NCBI GenBank assembly: GCA_016721925.1
Contig: JADKHE010000013.1
Coordinates: forward strand, 620,001-684,000
Direction: 5' to 3'
Source of the DNA: Candidatus Skiveiella danica
GTDB lineage: Bacteria > Pseudomonadota > Gammaproteobacteria > Burkholderiales > Burkholderiaceae_C
Length of the DNA: 64,000 nt
Shown here: positions 49,158-62,399 of the stretch, piece by piece
How positions within the stretch are numbered: the stretch's first letter is position 1
Layout: each line of letters starts with the position of its first letter
The notes under the pieces: generated by a model
What the model saw: only the letters and a program-made list of their open reading frames with translations
Database searches by the model: none
What the model was told of the DNA's origin: nothing
Translations under genes and position numbers: made by a program

Positions 49158-50101
49158 GTCGCCCCCTGGCCCGTGGTCTTGTGCGCAGCACTGCCGGTTG
49201 CATGGCCGCTTGCCATGACGTCCAGAAACACGTCCTCGAGATCGGCCTTTCGGATCTCGATGTCCTCGGCGTGCAGGCCGGCTTCGCGAATGGCGGCCAG
49301 GTACTGCTCTACCTCGTGGGCGTTGTGCGCGGGGAATTGCACAATTCGACCCGTAATACGTGCCTTCCCAGCGAGGAATGGAGGAAGTTCGCTATCAATC
49401 TTGAACCGAAGCACGTTGCTGGACGCGGACTTGAGCTCCAGCGCCACCACGCGGCCCTGCTTGAGCATGGCGATGCGCGAGCACAGGGCCTCGGCTTCTT
49501 CCAGGTAGTGCGTGGTCAGCAGCACCGTATGGCCCTGCTTGTTGAGTTTGGCGATGAACTGCCACAGCGTCTGGCGCAACTCCACGTCCACGCCGGCGGT
49601 GGGCTCGTCCAGCACGATCACCGGCGGCTTGTGCACCAATGCCTGCGCCACCAGCACCCGGCGCTTCATGCCACCGGAGAGCTGGCGCATGTTGGCATCG
49701 GCCTTGTCGGCCAGGCCCAGGCTGTCCAGCAGTTCGTCGATCCAGGCATCGTTGTGCTTGACCCCAAAGTAGCCGGACTGGAAGCGCAGGGCCTCGCGGA
49801 CATTGAAGAAGGGGTCGAACACCAGTTCCTGCGGCACGACGCCCAGGCGACGGCGCGCCTGCGCGAAATCACGCTGCACGTCGTGCCCCTGCACCAGCAC
49901 CCGCCCCTGGCTGGCGCGCGCCAGACCGGCCAGGATGCTGATCAAGGTGGTCTTGCCGGCGCCATTGGGTCCGAGCAGCCCGAAAAACTCGCCTTCTTCG
50001 ATGTCGAAGCTGACGTTGTCAAGGGCCTTGAGGGGTTCGCCAGTGCCGCCGCGCCCGGCCGGAAAGGTCTTGGAAACAGACTGGAAGGAAATCGCTGGCA
50101 T
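49154..50101 (-). CDS. ABC exporter ATPase (YadG-like)
   Basis: A 315-residue ATPase. Walker A is GPNGAGKT near residue 44, with signature QLSGGMKRR, Walker B VIVLDEPTAGVD and H-loop TTHYLEEAE. An extra C-terminal segment (about 225-315) follows. Partner of the downstream ABC-2 permease. Confidence 0.9.
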   Translation of the reverse strand: MPAISFQSVSKTFPAGRGGTGEPLKALDNVSFDIEEGEFFGLLGPNGAGKTTLISILAGLARASQGRVLVQGHDVQRDFAQARRRLGVVPQELVFDPFFNVREALRFQSGYFGVKHNDAWIDELLDSLGLADKADANMRQLSGGMKRRVLVAQALVHKPPVIVLDEPTAGVDVELRQTLWQFIAKLNKQGHTVLLTTHYLEEAEALCSRIAMLKQGRVVALELKSASSNVLRFKIDSELPPFLAGKARITGRIVQFPAHNAHEVEQYLAAIREAGLHAEDIEIRKADLEDVFLDVMASGHATGSAAHKTTGQGAT

Positions 50102-50169
50102 GAGAGATGCTTATTTTACGGGCTGGCCGCGCACCGATACCGGTGTGCGATGAACGGGTTGCGCCGGCG

Positions 50170-50442
50170 TCAGCCCGGTTCGCCCAGCAGACTGGCCACG
50201 CCGTACAAGGTGGCCAGTTGCAACAGCCGCGGTGAAAGCCCGCGCACCTGGAACGTCTTTCCGCTGGCCAGGCAGGCCCGGCGGCAGGCCAGCAGCACCG
50301 CCAGCGCCGACGAATCGAATTGCTGCAACGCAGAAGCGTCCGCAATGACCTCGGACTGTGCCTGGCCACTGACGCCCTGCAACAGCATGGCCAGACAACC
50401 CGATGCCTGGTTCAAGGTCAGCACGGAGGGAAGAACCAGCAT
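50170..50442 (-). CDS. mlaB: STAS-domain protein MlaB
   Basis: Cytoplasmic partner that stimulates the MlaF ATPase. It has 90 residues from MLVLPSVLTLNQ; nine more codons upstream overlap the mlaC end. The STAS core ADASALQQFDSSALAVLLACRR is visible, with the conserved DSSAL. It is last in the mla operon. Confidence 0.8.
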   Translation of the reverse strand: MLVLPSVLTLNQASGCLAMLLQGVSGQAQSEVIADASALQQFDSSALAVLLACRRACLASGKTFQVRGLSPRLLQLATLYGVASLLGEPG

Positions 50443-50452
50443 GTCGGGCGCG

Positions 50453-51082
50453 TCAGCCCTTGCGGGCATTGGCTTTGTTGCGCTCCGCCAGGGTGGTGAT
50501 CAGACCGTCCATGCCCTTGGCATTGATTTCCTGGGCGAACTGGCCCCGGTAGGTTTCCACCAGCCAGACGCCCATCACGTTGAGGTCGAAAATCTTCCAT
50601 CCCGCGCCTTGCCCCGGTGTTTTCTGGACGCGGTAGTCAAGCTGCACCGGGTCACCCCGCCCCCGGATCTCGGTGCGGACCACGACCTCCTTGTCGTCCG
50701 GCGACGCCCGCAGCGGCTTCAGGAACACCTCCTGGTCGCTGACCTGGGACAGCGCGCCGGCGTAGGTGCGCACCAGAAGAATCTTGAACTCCTCCTGCAG
50801 GCTTTTTTGCTGCTCAGGGGTGGCCTTGCGCCAAGCCGGACCCGCCGCCGAGGCGGTCATGCGCTGGAAATCGACGTTGGGCATGATCTTGCTGTCGACC
50901 AGGGCAATGACCTTCGGCAGGTTGCCGGACTGCAGCGATTTGTCGTTCTTGATCGTGTCCAACACATCGGTGGACAGTCGCTTGATCCAGGCGTCAGGCG
51001 CTTCCTCGGCCGCGTGAAGCCATGGTGTCGCGGTCATGGCCCAGGCAACCAGGGTCTTGGCAAGAAGATGTCGGCGGTTCAT
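50453..51082 (-). CDS. mlaC: Periplasmic phospholipid-binding protein MlaC
   Basis: Carries phospholipids between the outer-membrane MlaA and the inner-membrane MlaFEDB complex. It has 209 residues from MNRRHLLAKT. A signal peptide ends near LHA (about residue 24). The Tol-Toluene-type fold includes FQRMTASAAGPAWRKATPEQQ and the C-terminal KIFDLNVMGVWLVETYRGQF. Confidence 0.93.
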   Translation of the reverse strand: MNRRHLLAKTLVAWAMTATPWLHAAEEAPDAWIKRLSTDVLDTIKNDKSLQSGNLPKVIALVDSKIMPNVDFQRMTASAAGPAWRKATPEQQKSLQEEFKILLVRTYAGALSQVSDQEVFLKPLRASPDDKEVVVRTEIRGRGDPVQLDYRVQKTPGQGAGWKIFDLNVMGVWLVETYRGQFAQEINAKGMDGLITTLAERNKANARKG

Positions 51083-51187
51083 GGAGGGTCCTGTCAATTC
51101 ATACGTTCGTGAGGTGCGAAGGGGGCGGCTGCACGACTTCTCAGAAGGTCACTGCAGGGGACGCAAGCCGGACGCGAAATCGGCCTT

Positions 51188-51955
51188 CTATGGCTTCTCC
51201 GCCGGTTTGTCCGGCTCCTGCGGCTCCTCGTCCTCGGGAGGCGGCGATCCGTCATAAATGTCATTGCGTCGTTTCTGCAGGAAGACATCCCGGCTGAAAA
51301 CGTATTTGTCCAGCGCCGACTCGTCGAGCATTTCTCCCGCCCTCAGGTAGTTGGCCCGCTTGTCCACCGCATTCAGGGCGGCCAGGCTGTTTCGCAAAGC
51401 CACCGGCTTGACCAGCGTGACCGGGTAGCCGAAGGTGTCCGCCGGCGTGGCCAGGGCATCGCGCACGTTGGAAGGTCCGAAGAACGGCAGAACGAGGTAG
51501 GGGCCGGTCGGCAGGCCCCAGAGCCCCAGGGTCTGGCCAAAGTCTTCGGTGCGCGGTTCCACACCAATTTCACTGGCGATGTCAAACACACCGCCGATAC
51601 CCAGAATGGTGTTCACGGTGATCCGGAAATAGGTTTCGACAGACGCGCGGAGTTTGCCCTGCAGGATGTTGTTGAACAAGGACCATCCGTCGCCCAGGTT
51701 GTTGAAAAAATTGGTCACGCCGGCGCGCACGAGGCGCGGCGTCACGGCTTTGTAGGCAACGGCAACCGGCTTGAAGGCCACTTCATCGAAGGTTTCGTTG
51801 AACTCGAAGACACCCCGGTTCATCGGCTCCCATGGATCGCGCGGATTGGCGCCCGGCGCGGTGGCGCAGCCCGCCAGGAGCAATCCGGCGCAGACCAGCA
51901 AGCACAGGCCCATGCGTTGGAAAAATCGTCGAATTCCTGTCACGTTCAAGTCCAT
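51188..51955 (-). CDS. mlaA: Outer-membrane lipoprotein MlaA (VacJ)
   Basis: Extracts mislocalised phospholipids from the outer leaflet. It has 255 residues from MDLNVTGIRRFF. The lipobox LLAGC places the acylated Cys at about residue 30. The conserved DPWEPMNRGVFEFNETFDE and the GPSNVRDALATPADTF region are present. An acidic, proline-rich tail ends the protein. It lies between mlaD and mlaC, whereas E. coli has it elsewhere. Confidence 0.93.
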   Translation of the reverse strand: MDLNVTGIRRFFQRMGLCLLVCAGLLLAGCATAPGANPRDPWEPMNRGVFEFNETFDEVAFKPVAVAYKAVTPRLVRAGVTNFFNNLGDGWSLFNNILQGKLRASVETYFRITVNTILGIGGVFDIASEIGVEPRTEDFGQTLGLWGLPTGPYLVLPFFGPSNVRDALATPADTFGYPVTLVKPVALRNSLAALNAVDKRANYLRAGEMLDESALDKYVFSRDVFLQKRRNDIYDGSPPPEDEEPQEPDKPAEKP

Positions 51956-51957
51956 GT

Positions 51958-52464
51958 TCACTTCTTTTTTCCCGCCGCAGGCGTGCTGTTGCCGGCCGGC
52001 GCGCTGCCACCCTCAGCCGCCTTGTTGAACAGGAACTGGCTGATCAGATTTTCCAGCACAACCGCCGATTGTGTCGAACTCAGGCTGTCGCCAGCGACCA
52101 GCACCTTTTCGTCGGCGCCGGCTTCAATGCCGACGTACTGTTCCCCCAAAAGTCCACTGGTGAGGATCTTCAGGGAGCTGTCTTTGGGAAAGGCATAGCG
52201 GCTTTCCAGCGCCAGGGTCACCTTCGCCTGGAATGTCTTGTCGTCAAAGGTGATGGATTCCACCCGGCCGACCACGACACCGGCGCTCTTGACCGCTGCC
52301 TTGGGCTTCAGGCCGCCGATGTTGTCGAATTTCGCCGTCACCTTGTAGTCCGACTGAAAGCTCAGGCTCAGCAGATTGGCCGACTTGAGCGCCAGAAACA
52401 GAATGGCCGCCATGCCCACCATCACGAACAAACCCACCCACACATCATTTCTGGAACGCTGCAC
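51958..52464 (-). CDS. mlaD: MCE-domain phospholipid-binding protein MlaD
   Basis: Membrane-anchored hexameric ring protein of the Mla complex. It has 168 residues from a GTG. One membrane helix (about 8-28) precedes the single MCE domain (about 38-115, with FDNIGGLKPKAAVKSAGVVVG). The C-terminal tail is alanine- and glycine-rich and ends in lysines. Confidence 0.93.
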   Translation of the reverse strand: MQRSRNDVWVGLFVMVGMAAILFLALKSANLLSLSFQSDYKVTAKFDNIGGLKPKAAVKSAGVVVGRVESITFDDKTFQAKVTLALESRYAFPKDSSLKILTSGLLGEQYVGIEAGADEKVLVAGDSLSSTQSAVVLENLISQFLFNKAAEGGSAPAGNSTPAAGKKK

Positions 52465-52473
52465 CGGGCTCTC

Positions 52474-53256
52474 CTAGATACTGAACATCATGACGGTCAG
52501 GACGAAGTCCAGACCGAGAACCGACAGCGACGACACCACCACAGTGCGCGTCGTTGCCCGGGAAACCCCCTCCGGCGTGGCCTGGGCCTCGTAGCCCTGC
52601 AACAACGCAATGAACGTCACCGCAATGCCGAATACAACGCTCTTGATGACGCCGTTGCCGACATCGCTCCAGACATCCACGCCACCCTGCATCTGGCTCC
52701 AGAACGCGCCGGAGTCGATGCCGATCAGCAGGACCGCCACCACATAGCCGCCCAGAATGCCCACTGCGCTGAACACGGCAGCCAGCAGGGGCATGGCGAT
52801 CACACCGCCCCAGAAGCGCGGCGCCAGAATACGCTGCACCGGGTCCACCGCCATCATTTCCATGGCGCTGAGCTGCTCGCCCGCCTTCATCAGGCCGATT
52901 TCGGCCGTGAGCGAGGTGCCTGCCCGCCCGGCAAACAGCAGCGCGGTGATGACCGGCCCCAGTTCGCGCACCAGACTCAGCGCCACCAGCAGGCCTACGG
53001 CCTCGGACGAACCGTAGCGCTGCAGCGTGTAGTAGCCCTGCAGCCCAAGCACAAACCCCACGAACAGGCCGGACACCGAGATGATGGCCAGCGAATGGTT
53101 GCCCAGGAAGAACACCTGGTCGCGCACCAGCCTGAAGCGCTTGAAACTGGCGCCGAACAAGGTGAAGAGATGCAGCAGCATCCGGGCGCCATGGCCCCAT
53201 TCCGCCAAGGTCTGGCGCGCCGAGAGTCCCACATCGGCCGGTCGGTACCAACTCAT
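52474..53256 (-). CDS. mlaE: Mla ABC transporter permease MlaE
   Basis: Inner-membrane permease of the phospholipid transporter. It has 260 residues of the MlaE/YrbE family, with five or six spans and the AEIGLMKAGEQLSAMEMM motif that faces the ATPase. The start overlaps mlaF by ATGA. Confidence 0.94.
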   Translation of the reverse strand: MSWYRPADVGLSARQTLAEWGHGARMLLHLFTLFGASFKRFRLVRDQVFFLGNHSLAIISVSGLFVGFVLGLQGYYTLQRYGSSEAVGLLVALSLVRELGPVITALLFAGRAGTSLTAEIGLMKAGEQLSAMEMMAVDPVQRILAPRFWGGVIAMPLLAAVFSAVGILGGYVVAVLLIGIDSGAFWSQMQGGVDVWSDVGNGVIKSVVFGIAVTFIALLQGYEAQATPEGVSRATTRTVVVSSLSVLGLDFVLTVMMFSI

Positions 53257-54089
53257 GGCCTGGCTCCGCAGAAATCCTGATCGACCGGCGGGGCTGGGTA
53301 GTGGAAACGCACCGGCCCGTCGCTCTGGCCGCTGACGAACTGGTGCACCAGCGGGTCGGTGCTGTGGCGCACCTCGTCCGGCGTGCCCTGCGCGGCGATC
53401 TTGCCGTTGGCCAGCACGACGACCTGATCGGCAATCTGGAAGGTCTCGTCAAGGTCGTGTGATACCACGATGCTGGTCAGCCCCATGACATCGTTCAACT
53501 GGCGGATCAGGCGGGCGGCGGTACCCAGCGAGATCGGATCCAGCCCGGAAAAGGGTTCGTCGTACATGACCAGTTCGGGGTCCAGCGCAATCGCCCGGGC
53601 CAGGGCGACGCGCCGCGCCATGCCTCCGGAAATTTCCGAAGGCATCATGTCGCGGGCGCCCCGCAGGCCCACCGCGTTGAGCTTCAGCAGCACCACGTCG
53701 CGGATCAGGTCTTCCGACAGATCGGTGTGTTCCCGCAGCGGAAAGGCGACGTTCTCGAACACGCTGAGGTCGGTGAACAAGGCACCAAACTGAAACAGCA
53801 TCCCCATGCGCCGACGCGCAAGGTGCAGGTCACGCCCTTGCAGGGCGCCCACGTCCTGCGCGGAATCGTCGCCCGTCGGCCCTTGCAGCAGAACCTGCCC
53901 TTTCTGTGCCTTCCACTGGCCCCCGATGAGTCGCAACACCGTGGTCTTGCCTCCGCCGGAGGCCCCCATCAACGCGGTCACCTTGCCGCGTGGAATGCGC
54001 AGCGACACGTCGTCCAGAATAACCCGCTCCCCGTACCCAAAGGTCAGGTTGCGTAGTTCGACAAGGGCATCGTTTGGAATGGGATTCAT
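53253..54089 (-). CDS. mlaF: Mla ABC transporter ATPase MlaF
   Basis: ATPase of the Mla phospholipid transporter. It has 278 residues from MNPIPNDALVELRN; twelve further open codons upstream fall in the gltD terminator and are rejected. Walker A is GASGGGKT (42-49), signature ISGGMARR, Walker B VMYDEPFSGLDP and H-loop VSHDLDE. First gene of mlaFEDACB on this strand. Confidence 0.94.
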   Translation of the reverse strand: MNPIPNDALVELRNLTFGYGERVILDDVSLRIPRGKVTALMGASGGGKTTVLRLIGGQWKAQKGQVLLQGPTGDDSAQDVGALQGRDLHLARRRMGMLFQFGALFTDLSVFENVAFPLREHTDLSEDLIRDVVLLKLNAVGLRGARDMMPSEISGGMARRVALARAIALDPELVMYDEPFSGLDPISLGTAARLIRQLNDVMGLTSIVVSHDLDETFQIADQVVVLANGKIAAQGTPDEVRHSTDPLVHQFVSGQSDGPVRFHYPAPPVDQDFCGARP

Positions 54090-54091
54090 GA

Positions 54092-54124
54092 ATGCAAAAG
54101 CCGGACGGAGCCCGGCTTTTTGCA
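54092..54124 (-). terminator. Intrinsic terminator of the gltBD operon
   Basis: TGCAAAAGCCGG pairs with CCGGCTTTTTGCA, a long stem with U-rich arms, 46 bases after the gltD stop and 2 bases before the mlaF start. It would work in both directions and isolates gltBD from the mla operon. Confidence 0.8.
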
Positions 54125-54170
54125 TGATACGGGATTCAGGTAAACCCTGAGTACCCCCGGTTTGAAGGGT

Positions 54171-55637
54171 TCAGCGCGGCAGGTCGCTGGAGCCCATCAG
54201 GAACTCGTCCACGGCGCGCGCGGCCTGGCGTCCTTCGCGGATCGCCCAGACCACCAGCGACTGCCCGCGGCGGATGTCGCCGGCAGCAAACACCTTGCTC
54301 ACGTTCGTGGCATAGCCGCCGGTGAAGTCCGTGCTGGCCTTCGCGTTACCGCGCCCATCCTTCTCGACGCCAAAGCCCTCCAGGATGGTGGCCACCGGGT
54401 TCACGAAACCCATGGCCAGCAGCACGAGGTCGGCCTTGTACTCCTTCTCCGTGCCTGGAATATCGACCAGCTTGCCGTCCTTGAATTCGACGTGGACGGT
54501 CTTCAACCCGGTGACCTTGCCATCTTTTCCCGTGAATTCCTTGGTCGAAATGGCGAATTCGCGGACGCAGCCTTCATCATGGCTGGAGCTGGTGCGCAGC
54601 TTCAGCGGCCAGTAGGGCCAGGTCAGCGGCCGGTTTTCTTCCGCCGGCGGCTGCGGCATCACCTCGAACTGGGTCACACTGGCCGCGCCGTGGCGGTTGC
54701 TGGTGCCCACGCAGTCGGAGCCGGTGTCGCCACCACCGATGACGATGACGTGCTTGCCGTCGGCCCGCAGCTGGCCCTTGAGCTTGTCGCCCGCGTTGAC
54801 CTTGTTCTGCTGCGGCAGGAACTCCATCGCAAAGTGGATGCCTTCCAGCTCACGGCCGGGCACGGGCAAGTCACGAGACTGCTCGGAGCCGCCGGTCAGC
54901 AGGATGGCGTCGAACTCCTTCTGCAGTTGCGCCGGGCTGATGGTCTCCTTCGCCCAGTTCGTGACTTTGCTGCCCTCAGGCATCGCGCCCACCAGAACGC
55001 CGGCGCGCACCGTCACGCCCTCGGCCTCAAGTTGCTTGACGCGACGGTCGATGTGCGACTTCTCCATCTTGAAGTCCGGGATGCCGTAGCGCAGCAGGCC
55101 GCCGACGCGGTCGTTCTTCTCGAACAGGGTCACATCGTGGCCGGCGCGGGCCAGCTGCTGGGCAGCGGCCATGCCGGCCGGGCCGGACCCCACCACGGCG
55201 ACCTTCTTGCCCGTCTTGTGCTTCGCGGGGCGCGCTGTCACCCAGCCTTCGGCCCAGGCCCGGTCGATGATGGCGTGCTCGATCGACTTGATGCCCACGG
55301 CGTCGTCGTTCACGTTCAGCGTGCACGCCGCCTCGCAGGGCGCGGGGCAGATGCGGCCGGTGAACTCGGGGAAGTTGTTGGTGCTGTGCAGCACCTCGAT
55401 CGCGTTCTTCCAGTCGCCGCGGTACACCAGATCGTTGAAGTCCGGAATGATGTTGTTGACCGGGCATCCGTTGTTGCAGAACGGGGTGCCGCAGTCCATG
55501 CAGCGCGCCGCCTGGACCTTGGCCTTGCCGTCGTCGAGGCCGACGACGAATTCCTTGTAGTGCTTCAGGCGCTCGGCGACCGGCTTGTAGCCCTCCTCGA
55601 TGCGCTCGTATTCCATGAAGCCAGTGACTTTTCCCAT
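54171..55637 (-). CDS. gltD: Glutamate synthase (NADPH) small subunit
   Basis: Transfers electrons from NADPH via FAD and iron-sulfur clusters to the large subunit. It has 488 residues. N-terminal [4Fe-4S] cysteines lie at 46, 49, 54 and 58 ([15 protein letters not shown]) with a second set in CPAPCEAAC. The FAD site [15 protein letters not shown] is near 150, and the NADPH site [13 protein letters not shown] follows. It is 34 bases after gltB. Confidence 0.96.
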   Translation of the reverse strand: MGKVTGFMEYERIEEGYKPVAERLKHYKEFVVGLDDGKAKVQAARCMDCGTPFCNNGCPVNNIIPDFNDLVYRGDWKNAIEVLHSTNNFPEFTGRICPAPCEAACTLNVNDDAVGIKSIEHAIIDRAWAEGWVTARPAKHKTGKKVAVVGSGPAGMAAAQQLARAGHDVTLFEKNDRVGGLLRYGIPDFKMEKSHIDRRVKQLEAEGVTVRAGVLVGAMPEGSKVTNWAKETISPAQLQKEFDAILLTGGSEQSRDLPVPGRELEGIHFAMEFLPQQNKVNAGDKLKGQLRADGKHVIVIGGGDTGSDCVGTSNRHGAASVTQFEVMPQPPAEENRPLTWPYWPLKLRTSSSHDEGCVREFAISTKEFTGKDGKVTGLKTVHVEFKDGKLVDIPGTEKEYKADLVLLAMGFVNPVATILEGFGVEKDGRGNAKASTDFTGGYATNVSKVFAAGDIRRGQSLVVWAIREGRQAARAVDEFLMGSSDLPR

Positions 55638-55671
55638 GATTCGCTACCTTTGTGCTGAGCTGTACCGTGCC

Positions 55672-60405
<4,734 letters not shown>

Positions 60406-60434
60406 GGCGCACTCCTAAATTTCACAGGGAAAGA

Positions 60435-60463
60435 AGCATAGTGCACTGCAACAACAATGCCAA
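60435..60463 (-). promoter_or_regulatory. Predicted gltB promoter
   Basis: On the minus strand TTGGCA (60458-60463), exactly 17 bases, TATGCT (60435-60440). The start near 60428 leaves a leader of about 23 bases with ribosome-binding site AGGAG. The transposase element begins 7 bases upstream of the -35. Confidence 0.6.
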
Positions 60464-60540
60464 GCAAAATAATTAGGGTCAGATTCCAATTATTTTTTCA
60501 TTTCGCAGATCAAGCATTATTTGGGGACACATCAAAAACA

Positions 60541-60577
60541 AGAGCTAATACTGACCCATTCACGCTGGGAACGTGCC
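60541..60577 (+). repeat. Dispersed intergenic repeat, copy 9 (flanks transposase, left)
   Basis: AGAGC-N8-ACCCATTCACGCTGGGAA-CGTGCC, 8 bases beyond the transposase stop. CACG and CGTG pair around CTGGGAA. It is in inverted orientation to copy 10 on the other side of the gene. Confidence 0.7.
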
Positions 60578-60585
60578 AATTTGAT

Positions 60586-61293
60586 TCATTTTTTCGTTCC
60601 AGAAGGCGCTACAGACATCGGCCGCCCCGCCTGCGCCGGACTGACCCGGCGGGCCGTGCGCTTTTGCAGATCTGCCACAAAATCCGGCTCGCCCAGCGCC
60701 CAGCCACTGAGCGCCGAGCGCGTAAGAGCGGTCTGCTGCGCCACGGTGATGCCGGCATGCACCAATTCGGCGTACGCCGCCTCGCGGGCAAACGGCGTGT
60801 TGCCCAGTTCCCAGAACAGCGGATGCGGCGTAATGAGCTTGTCGGCCCGGCGCCCGATGTAATGCCCGTGGCTGGACCACGGATAGTCCGCCGCCTGCGC
60901 CACAAGCCCGGCGCGCACCGGATTCAGGTCGATGTAGGCCATGCAGGCCAGCAGGTAGCGCTCGGACTGGATCAACGTGGACCGGTAGCGCCCCTCCCAC
61001 AGCGTGCCGGTGCGGCCCTGAGCGTTGTTGAAGGTGCGCACATAACTGCGCCCCACCGCCTGCATCATCATCGGCAACCCATCGCCTGTCTGCGGCGTGG
61101 CCAGCAGGTGAAAGTGGTTGCTCATCAGCACATAGGCATGGATCGCGACGCTGAATTTCTGCGCGTTGTCACGCAGGAGGTCGAGCAGCACCTGGTAGTC
61201 CGCGGTGGACGCGAAGATCGCCTGCCGGTTGTTGCCGCGCTGGATGACGTGGTGCGGGTAACCGGGAAGCGTGAGGCGGGGAAGACGGGCCAT
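60586..61293 (-). CDS. REP-associated tyrosine transposase (RAYT, Y1/HUH family)
   Basis: A 235-residue single-strand-specific transposase related to the IS200/IS605 Y1 family. The HUH pair is His60 and His62 in LMSNHFHLLATP, and the likely catalytic tyrosine is Tyr120 in MAYIDLNPVRAG. MARLPRLTLPGYPHHVIQRGNN is the typical RAYT opening. The gene appears intact. RAYTs are single-copy, domesticated-like genes associated with REP sequences; here two repeats of the dispersed family flank it in inverted orientation. Confidence 0.88.
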   Translation of the reverse strand: MARLPRLTLPGYPHHVIQRGNNRQAIFASTADYQVLLDLLRDNAQKFSVAIHAYVLMSNHFHLLATPQTGDGLPMMMQAVGRSYVRTFNNAQGRTGTLWEGRYRSTLIQSERYLLACMAYIDLNPVRAGLVAQAADYPWSSHGHYIGRRADKLITPHPLFWELGNTPFAREAAYAELVHAGITVAQQTALTRSALSGWALGEPDFVADLQKRTARRVSPAQAGRPMSVAPSGTKK

Positions 61294-61411
61294 GTGGGGA
61301 ATGCAAGGGGTGGTTTTGCATCATGATAATGGGGATCTGACCCCGATTAACCTGACCCCGATTAACCTACTAACTCCCTAAGGCCTCTGGAACGAAAATT
61401 TCAGGATTCTT

Positions 61412-61448
61412 GGGCCTTCCCCAGCGTGGATAGGTCATAGGTTGCTAC
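61412..61448 (-). repeat. Dispersed intergenic repeat, copy 10 (flanks transposase, right)
   Basis: On the minus strand GTAGC-N8-ACCTATCCACGCTGGGGA-AGGCCC, about 119 bases upstream of the transposase start. It shares the CCACGCTGGG variant of the core with copy 9 on the other side. The rest of the 220-base gap to the methyltransferase gene holds nothing else I recognise. Confidence 0.7.
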
Positions 61449-61513
61449 TGAATCAGGACTCATCTGGCCGCCAACAAACCGCTGGATTCGCCAACCCGTG
61501 CCTCCGGCCGGCC

Positions 61514-62399
61514 TCAACCCGGGATGTCCGCCAGCCTGAACCGCGTCTCCAGCAACGATTCAATCCCGAACTGCTCCAGGATCGCGCGCAGGCGCTCGGC
61601 GGCGCTGCGTTTCTTCTGGCCGGTGTATTTCGCGATGATGAGTTCGTTCTTCAGGCTGTGCTCCCAGCCGACCAGTTCGGTCACCGTGACCTGGTAGCCG
61701 GACGCCTCCAGGTACAGGCAGCGCAGCACGTTGGTGATCTGGCTGCCCATCTCGCGGGTGTGCAACGGGTGGCGCCAGAGTTCGGCCAGCGGCGTGCGGG
61801 CCAAAACGAGCGCCTTGCCGGCGTTGAGCGTGCGCGCCACCTCGGCCTGGCAGCAGGGCACCAGCACCATGAATTTCGCGTGCTTACTGCAGGCCGAAGG
61901 CGATGGCGTCGTCGGTGGCGGTGTCGCAGGCGTGCAGCGCGGTGACGACGTCGATGCGCGCGGGCAGTTCCTCGGACTGGGTGGCGTCGGCCACGCTGAG
62001 GTTCAAAAAGCTCATGCGCTCGAAGCCCAGGCGTGCGGCCAGTTCGCGCGACTTCTGCACCAGTTCGGCCCGTGTCTCGATGCCGTAGATGTGGCCGGTC
62101 TTCAGCGCCTTGAAATACAGGTCGTAAATGATGAAGCCCAGATAGGACTTGCCCGCGCCGTGGTCGGCCAGCGTGAGGCCGCCCTCGCCCACCTTCGATG
62201 TTTGCAGTTCCTGCAGGATTTTTTCGATGAACTGGAACAGGTGGTAGACCTGCTTGAGCTTGCGCCGCGAGTCCTGGTTGAGCTTGCCCTCGCGCGTGAG
62301 GATGTGCAGCTCCTTGAGCAGCTCGACCGACTGGCCGGGGCGGATTTCAGGGGCCAGGGCCGGTGCGCCAGGCCCGGCGGCGGGTTTCTTCTTCGTCAT
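61514..62399 (-). pseudogene. SAM-dependent methyltransferase (Methyltransf_32-like), frameshifted
   Basis: The N-terminal part (MTKKKPAAGPG onward) holds the SAM motif ADHGAGKSYLG (about 78-88) and ALHACDTATDDAIAFG, then stops at 61884. The C-terminal part resumes in another frame with KFMVLVPCCQAEVARTL and runs to 61514. Deleting one base near 61889 gives GLSKHAKFMVLVPCC and a continuous protein of about 294 residues. The pattern ALHACDTATD plus VPCC fits the Methyltransf_32 family; the substrate is unknown. The start overlaps the DUF1415 stop by ATGA. Confidence 0.8.

Larger units (their letters stand above)
60471..61366 (-). mobile_element. REP-associated transposase element with inverted flanking sequences
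   Basis: A unit of about 0.9 kb around a Y1/HUH transposase gene. The left edge AATTAGGGTCAGATTCCAAT (60471-60490) and the right edge, read on the other strand as TTAATCGGGGTCAGATCCCC (61331-61350), are imperfect inverted repeats. The right edge is extended by a second exact copy of CTGACCCCGATTAAC (61337-61351 and 61352-61366). Exact boundaries cannot be fixed from one copy. Confidence 0.6.

Noticed and set aside
49181..51112. A 643-codon plus-strand frame opposite the ABC ATPase, mlaB and mlaC
   Set aside because: Spans three real genes and their gaps, with no recognisable domain or ribosome-binding site.
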